From Phialocephala subalpina (taxonomy: Eukaryota > Ascomycota > Leotiomycetes > Helotiales > Mollisiaceae): a stretch of 64,000 nt of DNA. The translations under genes were made by a program, and so were the position numbers. The notes beneath the pieces were generated by a model. The model did no database searches and was not told where the DNA came from. It worked only from the letters and a program-made list of their open reading frames with translations. The stretch is taken from positions 66,048 through 130,047 of the forward strand of contig FJOG01000023.1 in the NCBI GenBank assembly GCA_900073065.1. The letters run 5' to 3'. This document shows, piece after piece, positions 30,966 through 41,581 of this stretch. Every line of letters begins with the position of its first letter. The first letter of the stretch is position 1.

Positions 30966-31719
30966 GTTGGGTGGTGGTCTGGATGCTGCAGCTGCTTGTT
31001 GCGCGCGAATCTCGAATGGCGTAGTCTTAACTGCTGCGCTGACTTTTGATTTGAAGGTTGGAGAAAGCTCAAAGGCTTAGTCTTGATGTTTGGGTTGAAG
31101 GCTGGAGTTTGTCGAAGTGGAAGCTCCACGGGTTCAGCCTTGACTTTCTAGCATTTTGGCCAGGTGCTCGAACGGGAAAGGTTTTTCCGAGCCGTAACCT
31201 TAGTCTGTGTCCGTGGTTGAATCATCATCCATGAGCATAAATCGATTACAGTAATGAATTACTGAACATGTTTATTTTTCGATTCATTCAAAATTGCACA
31301 GCAGATCCAAGATCATGGCCACGATTGCTATAGATATTCTCAATAACATTCTTGTCGTTCCTTCCTAACCAATGTCCGAAACTCACAACTATCCGAACCT
31401 CAACTCCGTCTCAAAACATCAAAACCTTAACAATTATCCTAAGTTGACTGCCTGTCTTGTGAGGTGCAACAAAATCTTGGAACACTTGGTATTATGAAAG
31501 ACTGCGTGGACAACCAACTTTCTGTTCTCGCTCGGCAAGATCACGGACTCGTCGCATTCAAAAACATCTATCCAGGAAATTGTTTGTATTAGATTTGAGG
31601 CTTTGCGCTCACCAAAGTCTCCCTTTCATCCCACAGGCTCACACTTACGTCTGATAAGAAGAACCCCTCTCGCACTTGAGCTACCTAGCAGATATCAACT
31701 TGATCAGAAAGCTGATGCT
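30966..31719. other. Intergenic, nothing firm
   Basis: This is the promoter side of the snRNP gene. It contains a GAGGTGCAACAAAA element (about 31460) like the right half of the repeats near 7.8 kb. No gene is seen. Confidence 0.5.
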
Positions 31720-32951
31720 TTAGAAATTCGGGATCCAACCATTGTTCATCATATCCACGACATCCTCCACCATACCCAGGCCTTCATGCATACGAACGTC
31801 GTCAGAGCATCTCGACTCCCACATTGAAGATGCAGCGGAAGACTCTTGGAATGTCCCTCCCAGCGAGAGGACTTCCGTTTTTGAGGCAGTCATCCTTTCC
31901 TCGTCAGGACCGCCAAATGGCGAAAAAGGTTGGCCTTTCAGAAGGCTATTTGGGCCATCTCGGTGTTGCTAGAAGTCGTTCATTTGCCTCAAATACACGC
32001 CGAGCTAGTTGTCGATATGCCGAGAAGTCTGTTCTGTCGCCAGCGTTTGTACTTCTCGAGAGTCGCTTTTTGCTGTTTTTGGTGCCCATGGTTGATTTCG
32101 CGCTGAATCTTGACATCTCCATAATAGATGCAGCTGATCATGCATGTTGTCTTCTCTAGGCTAATAGTCATCTTCAATCGAGGCTGAGTACCTGTCTAAG
32201 ATATTCTAACCTACCACGTCCTTGAGTAGTTGCTTTTCGACGTGGGCAACCTGCTCGTCGTTTGGTTCCTCAGCTCTGCTCGAGGGAGAACACCAGTCGT
32301 CGAGCGAAGGCATCGAAGACGAATGCGTCATAATTCCAGAAACAGCCCCAGCCCTCATCCAATGGATCTCGCTAGGAGCAATACTACATGGTGCAGAATC
32401 AACTGTCGATCTGAAACTTGAATGTTCCCCCGTTGTCTATGCTTTGGTTTGACTCCAGGAGTTTGTGCTGAGTTGAATATCGCTCGTGTATTGATTCTCG
32501 AGTTCCCATTCTGGCGACAAGCTCTCACTTTGATTTAACGAACGTCTAGGCGTTATTCCATTTGCAAAAGACTCAGCCTCGTCCATGTTCATCGGTTGAT
32601 TGGCCTTGTTGTTTTCTGAAGTCATCATCGTGCCCACCTCAAGGCCAGCCGCCGTCTCGGAAGGGCAGCTCGTTGCTTGTTGGACCAGCAGAGTTGCTGA
32701 AGTCGAATTTTCGGACCTCGATTTTGAGCTGAGTGTTGAAGAGGTCGTTTGTAGCGCATGTCGGCACTGCTCATCGTTAGCGACTGCAAGATATACAGGG
32801 CAAATAACTTACTGTCACTTTCTTCCGGCGGCATTGCGAGCAAGCACCAACTTTGCGAACTTTGGTAGCGTCGACGCTTGTGGCCAATGGTACAAGAGCA
32901 CGTTGGGCATTGCGGGCTCGAGCGAGACGTTGACTCCTTCTGACTACTCAT
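31720..32951 (-). pseudogene. Decayed paralogue of the regulator at 500-1824
   Basis: Reading on the minus strand from ATG at 32951, a Ser-rich start leads to HKRRRY. A frameshift near 32865 follows, apparently a deletion of about 30 bp relative to the paralogue. The next frame reads KVRKVGACSQCRRKKVT up to a GTAAGT donor at 32812. The intron (32767-32812) ends where CRHALQTTSSTLS resumes, the same position and phase as in the intact copy (CRHTIQSMNSTSR). Exon 2 meets an in-frame TAG at 32437-32439, after which the frame stays open for 76 more codons and reaches EEPNDEQVAHVEKQLL and a GTAGGT donor, again matching the paralogue (YPNDQAIADVLVKV). Exon 3 has DSARNQPWAPKTA, a TAG at 32005-32007, another frame change, and the conserved tail GMVEDVVDMMNNGW ending TAA at 31720. 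Multiple lesions make this a clear pseudogene. Confidence 0.8.
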
Positions 32952-34230
32952 GGTCACGACAATATCTGGCGATGAGATGCATGGGTTTATGCTTCTTCAG
33001 TGAAGCGTTGGCGGGCAGCTCTTGGCTCGGGTGGTTTCAATTTTTCTTGGAGCAGAATACAGAACCTTTTGAACACATCATTTGCTCTCAGGTAGGGTGT
33101 CACAGGAAAGGAGCACATATATGGAGTATGAGCTCTAGTAAGTTGAAGCCTACCCTCACCGAGATCAAATTGCTCTGCAATATGGACCACTTGCCCACGC
33201 TTCATTATGCGCCTAGGTAGGGCTTCATTTTCTCATTCATGAGCAGGTAAGTGGTGTCTCGACTGGTAAGCTAAAGCGTGACTAATCGCCACAGTCAAGA
33301 ATAGCGATCTTGCCTGAGATGACAAGTTGGTCAACTTTTTCCCACTTGCCGTGATCTCAAAGGGGAGACTAGTCGTAAACCACAGCGAATGACAAGCTGC
33401 AGTCACTATTGTTTTACACCTGCAGCATTCGGTCAATCTCGATTCTTGATAGCGTGCGGCACGACATACACCTTCAGCCTCGACTCTTTTTCTGTTTCTG
33501 TTCGTTTCAACGCTGTGGTTCACGTCAACTATCACATAGGCTATATGATCTTACGAGCTTCATTTGATTCTCAACAACGGTTTGTCATTATTCTAGCGGA
33601 TCCTCTGCATGTCACACCGCTACTTGTTCCTTCCTGCTTCAAGCCTGAAGAAATCGTTTTACGGCAGAGGTGGCTTAAAATTTGGAAATCGATTGCCGTG
33701 GTGGTGAAAGGCGCAGGAAGGTAACCCTCCGTACTTGCACGGGATTACGTGTGATGAATGCTCGGTGAGCTTTGGATGATGTCATTGTTACATTGTTAGA
33801 GTGCTCAGGCAAATCCTTTAGGCATACGTTTAGATATGGGATTGCCACACGTTGAAGCTGTCTGCACTCGGCTTTGGCGCCGGTTCAACTCTTACACTCA
33901 GCTTTCAGAGAAAGTCCCGGCTCCAACTATGTACGAGACCAATTGAAGGCACTGGCGAAAGATTTGGGAACTTGGGCAAATAATCCACAATGGCGACTGC
34001 TTGGGCTTGAGGTCGGTGACTTTTGGGTAAGTCTCCGAGCGAGAAGGGCTGAAACTTCCATATCTCAAGTTAGGATGAGGCGAGCGACGGCTGGATTTAG
34101 AGGCTTGAGGGATGCTCGAAAGACCCTGGATTCGAAGGACATTACAAAATCCATCAATCTTACGAACGTTGATGAAATTCCTGGTCGAAATCAACACTCA
34201 ATCCCTAAATACTCGTATCACCTAGGAATA
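32952..34230. other. Region without a recognised gene
   Basis: Open frames at 33389-33724 and 33874-34239 (plus) have no recognisable motif. The second ends inside the left terminus of the MITE at 34231, which supplies its TAA. If the element and one TA are ignored the frame would continue 21 codons, so it may be a disrupted gene, but coding status is unproven. Confidence 0.35.
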
Positions 34231-34470
34231 CTCGGGTAAAAAGCTCATGTCCGATTTTGACCAGAACATCAAAAATCGACTCCATTCGATCGCGAATAAC
34301 TTAACAACCAGTAATTCGAATCCCTCAAAACTGACGTATTACTAAGTAGAAGAGTTAAGGTTATTATAAATCTTCTTATTTAGAAAGTTCGTTTATAGAG
34401 CGATTAGGAATTCTCTGCTGCATTGAAAGGTGCATATTGGCGTATCGGACACATGAGCTTTTTACCCGAG
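34231..34470. mobile_element. MITE with 20-bp terminal inverted repeats and TA target duplication
   Basis: The left end CTCGGGTAAAAAGCTCATGT (34231-34250) is repeated perfectly in inverse orientation at the right end (34451-34470); after a two-base indel the match continues with CCGAT. The element is flanked by TA on both sides (34229-34230 and 34471-34472), the target site duplication of Tc1/mariner-type transposases. The 240-bp interior is AT-rich and non-coding, so the element is non-autonomous and would depend on a transposase elsewhere. Confidence 0.88.
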
Positions 34471-35377
34471 TAGTGGGCGACATCTCATTAGGCGAACAGA
34501 AGCGAAGCCCCTGGGCCGACCCCGCTATTAGCTTTTACAGCGCCTGAAGCATTTGCGAGGCGGTTCACTCATTGCTATCACAGGCCCGTACCTTCGAACC
34601 TCGCAATTATTCACGATCAGCAATCACATGCTACGATAACAATTCTGAGTGGTTGGATTTTGCAACCGAGGAACGTTAAAATGTTCCATCCTCTTTCCAG
34701 AAGGCCAAGTGCCGACCCCGGCTCTTTCTTGCCGCTGTATACCCCTCCACGCCCCTGAATGGCAAAATTTAGTGGATTGACCCCCACAGTGGCCGTTAAG
34801 CGACCAGCCTTGGCACTTAAGCTTATCTCTACCTGAATATGTCCTGCATTGGCTCACGATCACTAACGGCAAAGGTACGGTGCTCGCCGCGTACCGTTCT
34901 TCCAACCACTCAGAGCTCGCAATTGACCTGCTCGAAACGTTCTCTGTGCAGCCGCCAATTCCGGCACTCATGTCAAGGCGGGGGATTGTTTGAATCAGGA
35001 AGGTGAGTACTTTCGTCCCGAAGCGTCAGAACAAGCTTTTGTTAGCGAAAGACCACTCAACCTGTCAGCGTGCAAAGGGCATTGATGAAGAAGAGTTCCA
35101 AGGAGGTTGTGGCTTCGTTACTGGTTACTTTGTTTGGTGTCATGCAGATCTACATCTGAGGCTGTTGAGTGACCTTCTCGAATTGGCAAAGGATCCGGCA
35201 GAGTATCGGTAGCCTCCTATCATCTCTCCAGGTGCGAGCACAAGGCGAGAGCTTCAAAGTTGGAGTCTTGGGAGAAGCAACCCGTGTATAAAGTCATGCC
35301 AAGTCGCCATTGTCCCTCACTTTGTTGGATAGTAAGACACTCTTCTCATCTCAGATCAAATCAGCTTCCAATTCAAG
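34471..35377. other. Region without a firm gene
   Basis: A minus-strand frame at 34624-34971 (Cys/Gly-rich) and a plus-strand stretch at about 35060-35160 reading ALMKKSSKEVVASLLVTLFG look partly protein-like, but neither has a start, splice context or recognised family. The last about 150 bp are the promoter of the nuclease gene. Confidence 0.35.
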
Positions 35378-36704
35378 ATGAAATTCGAACTCGCTGCTCC
35401 TATCCTTGTCCTAGCCTCTGCTCTTCCTCTTGCTTCAGCATGGGGAAGCCTGGGGCATGAAACTGTTGCGTACATTGCTACAAACTTCGGTAAGCTATTT
35501 TGTCTCGAGGTCGTATTGCCCAGGACTGATCAATTGTCCAGTCAGCACTGCAACCAAGACTTACTTCCAAACCATTTTGGGAGACACCAGCACGGACTAT
35601 CTCGCCAGTGTTGCAACATGGGTACAATTTCCTCCCTCGCTTTCCATCTTCAAGGTCGGTACTGATTGACCCAAGGCTGACACCTACCGCTACACGACGG
35701 CTGGTACTTACTCAGCGCCATTTCACTTCATTGATGCACTTGATAGCCCACCATCCAGCTGTGGCGTTGAATATGATCGTGACTGTGGCAGTTCGGGCTG
35801 CGTTGTCAGCGCCATCAACAACTATGTGAGTTCCACTCTTTTCAACTCGAGTGACACTGCAGGACTGACAGGTGCACAGACCGCCCGTGTCCAGAAGACG
35901 AGCTTGAGCTCAGCCGAACGTATTATTGCTGCCAAGGTAAGTTGGTCCCCATCTATACATGGAATAGCTGCTGAAATTCTTCCAGATGATCGTTCATGTA
36001 AGTCACGACTTACTCTTTGATCGCCTCTCGTCACCTTCCAAACACTGCACTTCGTTATCTCCAAGACAGTGTCAAGGCAGTTGGACTTCAAGAATGAAGA
36101 AGACGATGCTCTCTTTGGTCTTGCCATCTTGGTCCAGAAGACCATTTCTCTGAAAACCCATCACTTATCACTTCCATCCCAGTTCGTCGGAGACATCCAC
36201 CAACCTCTCCATGACGAGAACTTGGACGTCGGAGGAAATGACATCGACGTCACTTACGCTGGAACATCCACCAACCTCCACCACATAGTAAGTCTCCCAT
36301 CCCATCTTATCATCCTCCTACCCCACAGCTGACGCCTCTCACAGTGGGACACCAACATGCCCGAACAACTCGTGGGTGGCTACGCTCTCTCCGACGCCAA
36401 AACATGGGCCACCAACCTAACCACCGGCATCAAAACGGGAACCTACGAATCCATAGCTTCCAGCTGGCTTACCGGCATCGATCTCTCTGATCCAGTCACC
36501 AGCGCCATGACTTGGGCTTCTGATGCAAATGCGTATGTTTGCACGACGGTTATTCCGAGCGGTGTGAGCGCGGTGGAGAGTGTGGATTTGAGTGGTGCTT
36601 ATTATAATAAAGCCATTCCGGTGATTGAGTTGCAGATTGCGAAGGCTGGGTATAGGTTGGCGGCTTGGTTGAATTTGATTGCTACAGGGAGTACGGGGTT
36701 GTGA
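35378..36704 (+). CDS. Secreted S1/P1-type zinc nuclease
   Basis: Degrades single-stranded DNA/RNA outside the cell using three zinc ions. Seven exons: 35378-35489, 35542-35621, 35676-35825, 35880-35936, 35986-35997, 36183-36287 and 36345-36704, giving 291 aa. The signal peptide MKFELAAPILVLASALPLAS ends before A-WGSLGHETVAYIA. The Trp that becomes the mature N-terminus and the His of GHE are zinc ligands in this family. Other ligands are visible in FHFIDA, MIVHFVGDIHQPLHDENLD and LHHIWDTNM. Exon 5 is a 12-nt microexon (MIVH) followed by a 185-nt intron that is open in one frame; only skipping that intron joins VH-FVGDIHQPLHD. Cys pairs (SSCGVEYDRDCGSSGC) fit the family disulfides. The C-terminal helix (YNKAIPVIELQIAKAGYRLA) is also typical. 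Confidence 0.93.
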
Positions 36705-37214
36705 GGTGGATTTGGAGTGGAGTTGGGAGTCAGTGAGAGGGAGTGTTTTTGAAGTCTTGTTGGGCACGCACGTTTGGAATGAGAGATGATCTAACTTGAT
36801 GAAAAGTTGCTGAGTGGAATTTTCGCTTTGGGAAAATGGGTAATGCGTCTGAAGCGAGCCTTGAAATCATTTGTTCCCTCATGTCCTGCACCAATCACGT
36901 AGATTACTTTCCCTTATTCTTCTCTGCAAATCCTTTCACTCTATGTCAAGCCCAGGAAAGTCATTGTCCTACATGTAACAGAGCATTTGCCCTCTCTTTT
37001 CGAGCACTTACGTGAACAAAGCTTCATTGTCAAGCCTGACTAATACTAACAATGACTATTCATTACTGATCAAGAACAGTTCCAGGGTTCCAAGTACACA
37101 TTGTTCCCACCCACACTCAATAATGTCCCCTCCATATTCCATTTCACAACATTTCAAACCCATCAAACAACTAATAATCCAAAGTCCACCCAACCAACCA
37201 AACCAATCGCCAAC
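36705..37214. other. Intergenic, nothing recognised
   Basis: This spacer holds the nuclease 3' flank and the C/A-rich leader of the small C2H2 gene. No gene is seen. Confidence 0.6.
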
Positions 37215-37463
37215 ATGTCCCAAAACAACTGCCACGTCTGCTTCGCACCATGGTCAACCCCCTACAGCAAAACTCAACACCTAACCACCATCTGCCCCTC
37301 CGAACCCCAAGTTACATGTCCCCACTGTCCTTTCACTTGCCCTAAAAGTAAGATCAATAGACATACGAATGCTGTTCATGAGGCGAAGTGGAGTTGTGAT
37401 GTTTGTGGATTGAAGACGCAGGGGAATGCGGAGCTGATGAGGCATGAGAGGCTTCATCAGTAG
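37215..37463 (+). CDS. Small C2H2 zinc-finger protein
   Basis: The single-exon 82-aa protein starts MSQNNCHVCFAPWSTPY. It carries two clear C2H2 fingers, CPHCPFTCPKSKINRHTNAVH and CDVCGLKTQGNAELMRHERLH, plus a less regular N-terminal Cys pair (CHVC). There is almost nothing besides fingers, so it likely binds DNA, RNA or a protein partner. The upstream region is A/C-rich and lacks ATG in frame after the last stop except this one. It is the first of a group of small C2H2-bearing loci extending to 44.9 kb, although its fingers are more canonical than those of the later members. Confidence 0.7.
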   Translation: MSQNNCHVCFAPWSTPYSKTQHLTTICPSEPQVTCPHCPFTCPKSKINRHTNAVHEAKWSCDVCGLKTQGNAELMRHERLHQ

Positions 37464-37902
37464 AGGATAGAAGAGGAGAGGAAAGGGATTGAGGTAAGTA
37501 TCTGCTGGTCAGCGAATGCTTTATAGAGAATTAATAATACGATTGAATAGAGAATTTCTCCCATTCCAAAACTTGCTGCCTATACCTGATTATGCATGTG
37601 AAATAATCAACTCTCGTTGCTCGACGTGGAGCGAGTTGTGAGAATGCCCCATCTGAAACCATCTCTCCAGCTCTAGTTCTCATTGAACACCCCTACATTC
37701 AAAATATTATGTGGCTAGATATGATCAGTATCCATGCATTGTAATAGTCTGTCTCCTTGATGGTTATCTCATACTTTTGAAGTGTTGAAGGTCACGCGAG
37801 GGACAGAGTACCCCTGAAATTGATGACGTCTTCGCCTTAAGCATCGAGATATTAATCACGACTTCCCCTCATCCAGCTCAAAAATATCTCAATAGTTCAA
37901 TC
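37464..37902. other. Intergenic, no gene; lacks a start exon for the HVA1 gene
   Basis: The frame of the following HVA1/Tudor gene is open here from a TGA near 37790 but contains no ATG. No exon with an in-phase donor was found. Confidence 0.5.
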
Positions 37903-38191
37903 ATAGCAGACAAAATCGAAGACAAGCTCGGCAACCCAATTGAAGAAGGTGACACGGTCTTCACCAAGCTACGAGGAAGCAAGCGCGAAAGCGAAGTTAA
38001 CGAGATCGTGACTTCCGAAGCTATAGCGAAGGAGAAGGAGAAGGACGTCAAGAACCCGCCAAAAGGTATGCTACTGAACTTTGAGGTAAAAAAAAAGTTG
38101 CTAATTAAGATCCATAGTTTTGTTCAAAGATCAGCATGGGCACGATGTCGCACACAATCCCGGGACATTGGAGAATCTGGACAGGAAGTGA
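37903..38191 (+). CDS. HVA1-type Tudor domain protein, start codon not found
   Basis: Matches the small fungal hypervirulence-associated Tudor family. Exon 1 reads ADKIEDKLGNPIEEGDTVFT and then KLRGSKRESEVNEIV up to KNPPK at 38065. A 52-nt intron (38066-38117, GTATGC...CATAG) restores V-LFKDQHGHDVAHNPGTLEN and a TGA at 38189-38191. The codon directly before ADKIEDK, where relatives have ATG, is ATA (37903-37905). The frame is open further upstream with no ATG before a TGA. Either the start was lost by a G-to-A change, or a short upstream exon exists that I could not place (AG before CAGACAAAATC is a possible acceptor with phase 1). The family function is unclear. Confidence 0.7.
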
Positions 38192-38434
38192 GGAGCGGAT
38201 CCTGATTCGTGGGCACGATATCCTTTATTCTTTCCTTTCATGGACTTTCTTTCAGATCAAGAAATGGAAAGGAGAGGTTCGACAATGCATTGTCTGTTCG
38301 AGGAGAACAATCAAAGATGAATTGCCTCAAAGCCTTTGATCGAGTCGATGTGGAAGGGATTATAGACATTCAACTTACTTATTACGCTCACAATTACTTG
38401 TTACCGCAGCACACATCATGACTTCTCACTTCAG

Positions 38435-38971
38435 AAATCAAAATATGGCTTCACAGGAAGTACGGAAGAGCAGATCCAGCAACAGCTTCGCGAAGAGTGC
38501 GAGCAGTTGGTGCTGCAAGTGCAGCAACCTCCCATCGCCAGAGAGCCACCACGCTACATCTCTGCCTACGCTAGGTACAGCTCTCATTCACCAACCCCAG
38601 AACCTAAGCCCCAGGTGCAAGCAGTAAATGATAGAATTCGAACTCCCGAGCCAGACGAAGCAGCAATTGCTGAACTATCTCACCTCTGCCCACTTTGTGA
38701 TGCCATCATCCAAGGTCCAGTCGAGCTACTTGACGCACACGTATCCACACACGGCATCGAACGCCCGTTCATGTGTCCTGTGCCTAGATGCGGGCATGCC
38801 TACAAGCAAAAGAGAAACCTGTGGAGGCACAACAGAGACAAGCATCTCCAGATGCAACATTCTTTGGTGGATCTTGTCTGCCCAATTTACGGGCTGGAGT
38901 GTGCGGCCGTTGATGATCTGAACGACCATTTGATGGTGCATGATGCTTATGGTGATTTAGTCGAATTTTGA
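38435..38971 (+). CDS. C2H2 zinc-finger protein, first exon unresolved
   Basis: From a probable acceptor (CTCACTTCAG at 38425-38434) the frame reads KSKYGFTGSTEEQIQQQLRE, a Glu/Gln coiled-coil-like stretch, then a Pro-rich linker (SSHSPTPEPKPQ). Three fingers follow: CPLCDAIIQGPVELLDAHVSTH, CPVPRCGHAYKQKRNLWRHN (closing RDKH), and CPIYGLECAAVDDLNDHLMVH. It ends at TGA 38971. The first exon with an ATG was not identified; the ATG at 38418 lies in another frame. The finger spacing suggests a nucleic-acid-binding protein. It belongs to the 37-45 kb group of small finger loci. Confidence 0.65.
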   Translation, partial: KSKYGFTGSTEEQIQQQLREECEQLVLQVQQPPIAREPPRYISAYARYSSHSPTPEPKPQVQAVNDRIRTPEPDEAAIAELSHLCPLCDAIIQGPVELLDAHVSTHGIERPFMCPVPRCGHAYKQKRNLWRHNRDKHLQMQHSLVDLVCPIYGLECAAVDDLNDHLMVHDAYGDLVEF

Positions 38972-40070
38972 GAGTCGAGTGAGTGTATCCTTTCTTCGTA
39001 ATGTCCTTTGTGGAGCTGGACTCCAGGGTAGACTTTACTGGAAGACATTCCAATGAATTTATATTTACAACAACTTTTTCAAGCATCCTTGCCCTTTAGT
39101 GAATCGAATTATTGGCACCATTATCACTTTAGTATAATGTAACGTGTTTCAAATTAAAATCGAGATCTATTTTGATGAGCCATTAATTATGAATGATTGT
39201 AGAGTGCTCAATTTCCAAACTCCTCTCAGGGGTAATGCGGGGTAACGCAAGCTAAGCGAGATATTCTCTTCAGGCATTAAGCCCTGAAGACCAGAGAGCA
39301 TCAGTCCCTAAATTTCCAGGCTTTTGCTCCATAAGTTCCGGTGCACGTGCACTATTTTCCACGGCAGGAAAAGCGACCTCGAATGAGGGAAAGCCGTGCT
39401 TGGTGCTCAGGCACAAGCGGTTGAATATCGAATTTTTTTATCGTTGACAATCCATGTAAGATTACATGCTTTGATTCATACATGCAACGGTGGTCAAAGA
39501 AAGTGACAACGCCATTCATTATCTTGAGCTCAATCGGAGCTCGAATGCTCTCGCAGCGACGAGGAAAAAGATTTCGCCTCAATACTCATCGCATTTGTCA
39601 AGCATTGGTCTGTTTCTTTGTATCGGAATACACATGCAACAGCATGCTAAGTATTTAATGAAGAGTCTTAGGGTATCTTGCAAACTTAAATTGAAAGCCC
39701 AAATCTGAGCTGATTTGCATTCAATTAGCCATGACTCCAAACGGCCTGCCCAAATTGCTCCTTCACTCGTGCGGGATAATTTTCAGGGCCAGGCGAATGG
39801 CTCCTTCGCGAGCTCGCCACGAAGTTTCAGCAACTCAAGCGCTGAGCTTCAAGGTTTAATTGCTAAGATCTGGCCGGACATGCACTTCAACACAAATTTG
39901 TGGAATTCGAATGAACGATTTTCAAATTCAGTGGAGTAATTTTCTTGAGATCAATGTTCTGAAGTTACATGAAGGGGATTAATGGGCTTGTGTATTGTTT
40001 ATTTACCATAGGTTATCCTGTCCAGCACGGATTGAACCTTTTACTTACATTGGGGCTTGCCTTGTCTAAA
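38972..40070. other. Region without a recognised gene
   Basis: About 1.1 kb. Short frames at 39352-39582 (minus) and 39490-39708, 39715-39939 (plus) have no motif. Composition is AT-rich in places. Confidence 0.45.
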
Positions 40071-40394
40071 TTACTTGCCATGAGCAGTCACGAAGTGACT
40101 GTTCAATTCCTGGATTGTTCCACATATCGTGGGACAATGTGGACAACGGTGGTTAGTCCAGGCGTGTTGCTGAACTCGCCGTGCATTTGCTTGATCTATT
40201 CGGCGGTTCATTTGTGGTTTCTTGTCAGCCACCCATTCGCCAGGAGGAGGTGCGATGCGGTTCATCCGCTTAGCCAGCTCTTCTTCGATTGAAGGACGAC
40301 GGTACTCACTGCTAAAGTCGGCCCATGCATCTTGGGTTACTTGCATATCTCGGCGTTCTCGGGAGGAGGGACGGTATTCTCTGGATGAGCTCAT
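40071..40394 (-). CDS. Small protein with single C-terminal C2H2-like finger (cluster member)
   Basis: A 107-aa single-exon protein. The N-terminus is Arg/Ser-rich (MSSSREYRPSSRERRDMQ), then a charged middle (IEEELAKRMNRIAPPPGEW), and the extreme C-terminus holds RCPHCPTICGTIQELNSHFV followed by TAHGK. The finger spacing C-x2-C-x12-H-x4-H and its place within a few residues of the stop are shared with the plus-strand proteins ending at 42450, 43915 and 44920. It is the only member of that set on the minus strand. Function unknown; the finger would suit a DNA/RNA or protein contact. Confidence 0.65.
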   Translation of the reverse strand: MSSSREYRPSSRERRDMQVTQDAWADFSSEYRRPSIEEELAKRMNRIAPPPGEWVADKKPQMNRRIDQANARRVQQHAWTNHRCPHCPTICGTIQELNSHFVTAHGK

Positions 40395-40947
40395 GTTAAT
40401 ATTTGTTATGAATGGACTGTTTTTGGAGTTGTTTGTGGGTATAGAGAGTATTGTTGATGATGATCGCGGACAATTTCAGGACTCAAGCACCTGTTATATC
40501 TCCTTTCTGTACTACTGTTCCTAGTTTCTAGCGATTTTAACTCCTCGAGAATGTGAGCTAAAGAAAATAAAGAATCACATTTCACGCACTTCTTGCTTTC
40601 TGTTCTTTTCCTTAAAAGGTTGAAACATTCTTTGAGGTACCTGTTGACTTTGTGTAACTTTCTTGCCAACAAGCAAAACGAGCCGCCTTAGACAATGTCA
40701 TTGTATAATTCTTTGACTTCTCTAGACTCAGCGAGAAAGAGAAACTCGGACGTTGAAAGAGTGTTTCGATGCCTTGATAATCGAAGCATCATTCATTATC
40801 TGGTAATATGCATAAACTTATTGTTCTTCCTTGAGAAAGCAGGATTTCCTGAGCAAACAGCTAAAGAGAAATATTATTATCAACGTGAGTTTCTTCATTT
40901 TCGTACTGCTCTTCAGATCTTCTGCCATATTATCTATCACAGCAACC
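40395..40947. other. Intergenic, nothing recognised
   Basis: This is the divergent spacer between a minus-strand and a plus-strand cluster member. No gene is seen. Confidence 0.5.
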
Positions 40948-41581
40948 ATGTCGAACTTTATCAACACCACACCTTCTACGATGTCTAAGGAATATCCAGC
41001 ACCGTCGCAAAGTACGACAGCCAAGGAGAGTCCTTCCAAAGTCGCCAAGTTTCGAACTGCTCAGAAGCCAAAGGTTGAGGAAAGATATTGGCCATTGCCC
41101 AGGCAACAGTCAAGATTCTATCCTCTAACTGTCAGGCCATCTACTCCAGTCTCTCTATCACCTGTAATTGCTGCTGCTGCTGCTGAGACTGATCCTGAGC
41201 ATCTAGCTCTAGAAGATGACGCGGAGAAGAACGTTGCAGAATTCCAGAAAGCATTGAATTTGATCCCAAAGATCTGGCTCTGGAGAGTGATGCAGACGAA
41301 AACATGGCAAAATTCCTGAGAAGTATCTAAGCTCTTGCTCAACCCCATATCACTCCTGCACCAAAATGCCACTCCACTAAAGCGCGACCCTCCCACTCCC
41401 GAGCTGGAGTTCCACGAGAACTTGGAGCGGGACAACTAAGAGCTCCTGTGAGCTCGAACACGCCACAGATAGTCGTAGCAACACCTCATGAGCCGCAAAA
41501 ATTCCGCCACCCAAGAGAACTTCCTCTCTTAGAAGAGCTGACGAAGCTTTCTGCTACTCCTAGGAGATCTTGGGAGCTTTA
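40948..41581 (+). pseudogene. Broken cluster member with duplicated ~19-aa unit
   Basis: Starts MSNFINTTPSTMSKEYPAPS. Its first 20 bases nearly equal those of the member at 43068 (ATGTCGAACTYYATCAACACC). The frame reads to ETDPEHLALEDDAEKNVAEF and then ends at TGA 41317-41319. In the next frame the same unit repeats (EFDPKDLALESDADENMAKF), so one base has been lost between the copies. That second frame meets TAA at about 41329, after which it stays open about 83 codons with protein-like text (PHITPAPKC, TPQIVVATPHEPQKFRHPRE, PLLEELTKLS). No C2H2 finger is found before the final TAA near 41581. A frameshift plus stop in continuous coding-like sequence indicates decay, though a short real protein of 123 aa is possible. 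Confidence 0.55.

Noticed and set aside
32600..33220. 206-codon plus-strand open frame
   Set aside because: It is the antisense shadow of the decayed regulator paralogue on the minus strand.
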